NCBI GenBank assembly: GCA_027623095.1
Contig: JAQBVM010000029.1
Coordinates: forward strand, 1-34,956
Origin: Verrucomicrobiota bacterium
GTDB lineage: Bacteria; Verrucomicrobiota; Verrucomicrobiia; Limisphaerales; SIBE01
Direction of reading: 5' to 3'
DNA length: 34,956 nucleotides
Shown here: piece by piece, positions 34,942-34,956 of the stretch
Layout: each line of letters begins with the position of its first letter
Position numbering within the stretch: position 1 is the stretch's first letter
Translations under genes and position numbers: made by a program
The notes under the pieces: model-generated
Seen by the model: the letters and a program-made list of their open reading frames with translations, nothing else
Database searches by the model: none
What the model was told of the DNA's origin: nothing

Positions 34942-34956
34942 GCTCCGGAACGCGGG

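Noticed and set aside
1..34956. tRNA, rRNA or CRISPR array
   Set aside because: No cloverleaf-like blocks, rRNA sequence or regularly spaced direct repeats were seen on reading; not tested with tools.

Overview
The window looks like a chromosomal piece of a Verrucomicrobiota bacterium (Pedosphaera/Limisphaerales type), placed by gene content only. The pointers are a class III-signal pseudopilin, a PVC-type propeller-HEAT-cytochrome c dehydrogenase, a DUF6807 (PmoA-like) protein, exported sugar-isomerase-like and PQQ-propeller proteins, a FAD oxidoreductase of the Planctomycetes/Verrucomicrobia type, and several families of short GC-rich palindromic repeats. About 20 convincing genes are present, many with signal peptides, so much of the region serves the periplasm or cell envelope.

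Layout. 1-3300 (minus strand): a short pseudopilin, a six-cysteine exported protein paired with an exported unknown protein, and a LuxR-type response regulator. 3528-4727: a mobile-element patch. A 1.0-kb REP-associated (Y1/RAYT) transposase element with perfect 22-bp inverted ends sits beside a probable transposase tail, and its gene is frameshifted near the N-terminus. 5147-9848: a secreted three-domain protein (FAD oxidoreductase, golvesin-like domain, SGNH hydrolase), then a convergent DUF6807 protein and a secreted unknown. 9966-13418: a ~1150-residue protein that I read as PPi-dependent PEP carboxykinase. 13772-16855: the PVC-type cytochrome dehydrogenase. 16900-21102: an aldo/keto reductase scar, a CpxA/OmpR-like two-component pair, and a divergent Gly/Arg/Pro-rich exported protein that ends at a strong terminator. 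21158-25784: an alpha/beta hydrolase, a HEAT-repeat lipoprotein and decayed fragments. 25953-28194: a two-gene exported unit (TIM-barrel isomerase-like protein and PQQ propeller). 28469-30159: rsgA-trpF, overlapping by 4 bp. 30394-34776: a tight three-gene operon.

That last operon is the best candidate for an undescribed system. Two different NMT1/TauA-like solute-binding proteins, each fused to an OmpA-type peptidoglycan-binding domain, flank a von Willebrand A protein. No permease or ATPase gene lies between or beside them. A perfect 8-bp-arm palindrome sits in its upstream region. I infer an envelope-anchored ligand-sensing or ligand-trapping complex, not an importer.

All calls come from reading the sequence and from remembered family features. 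No database search was run.
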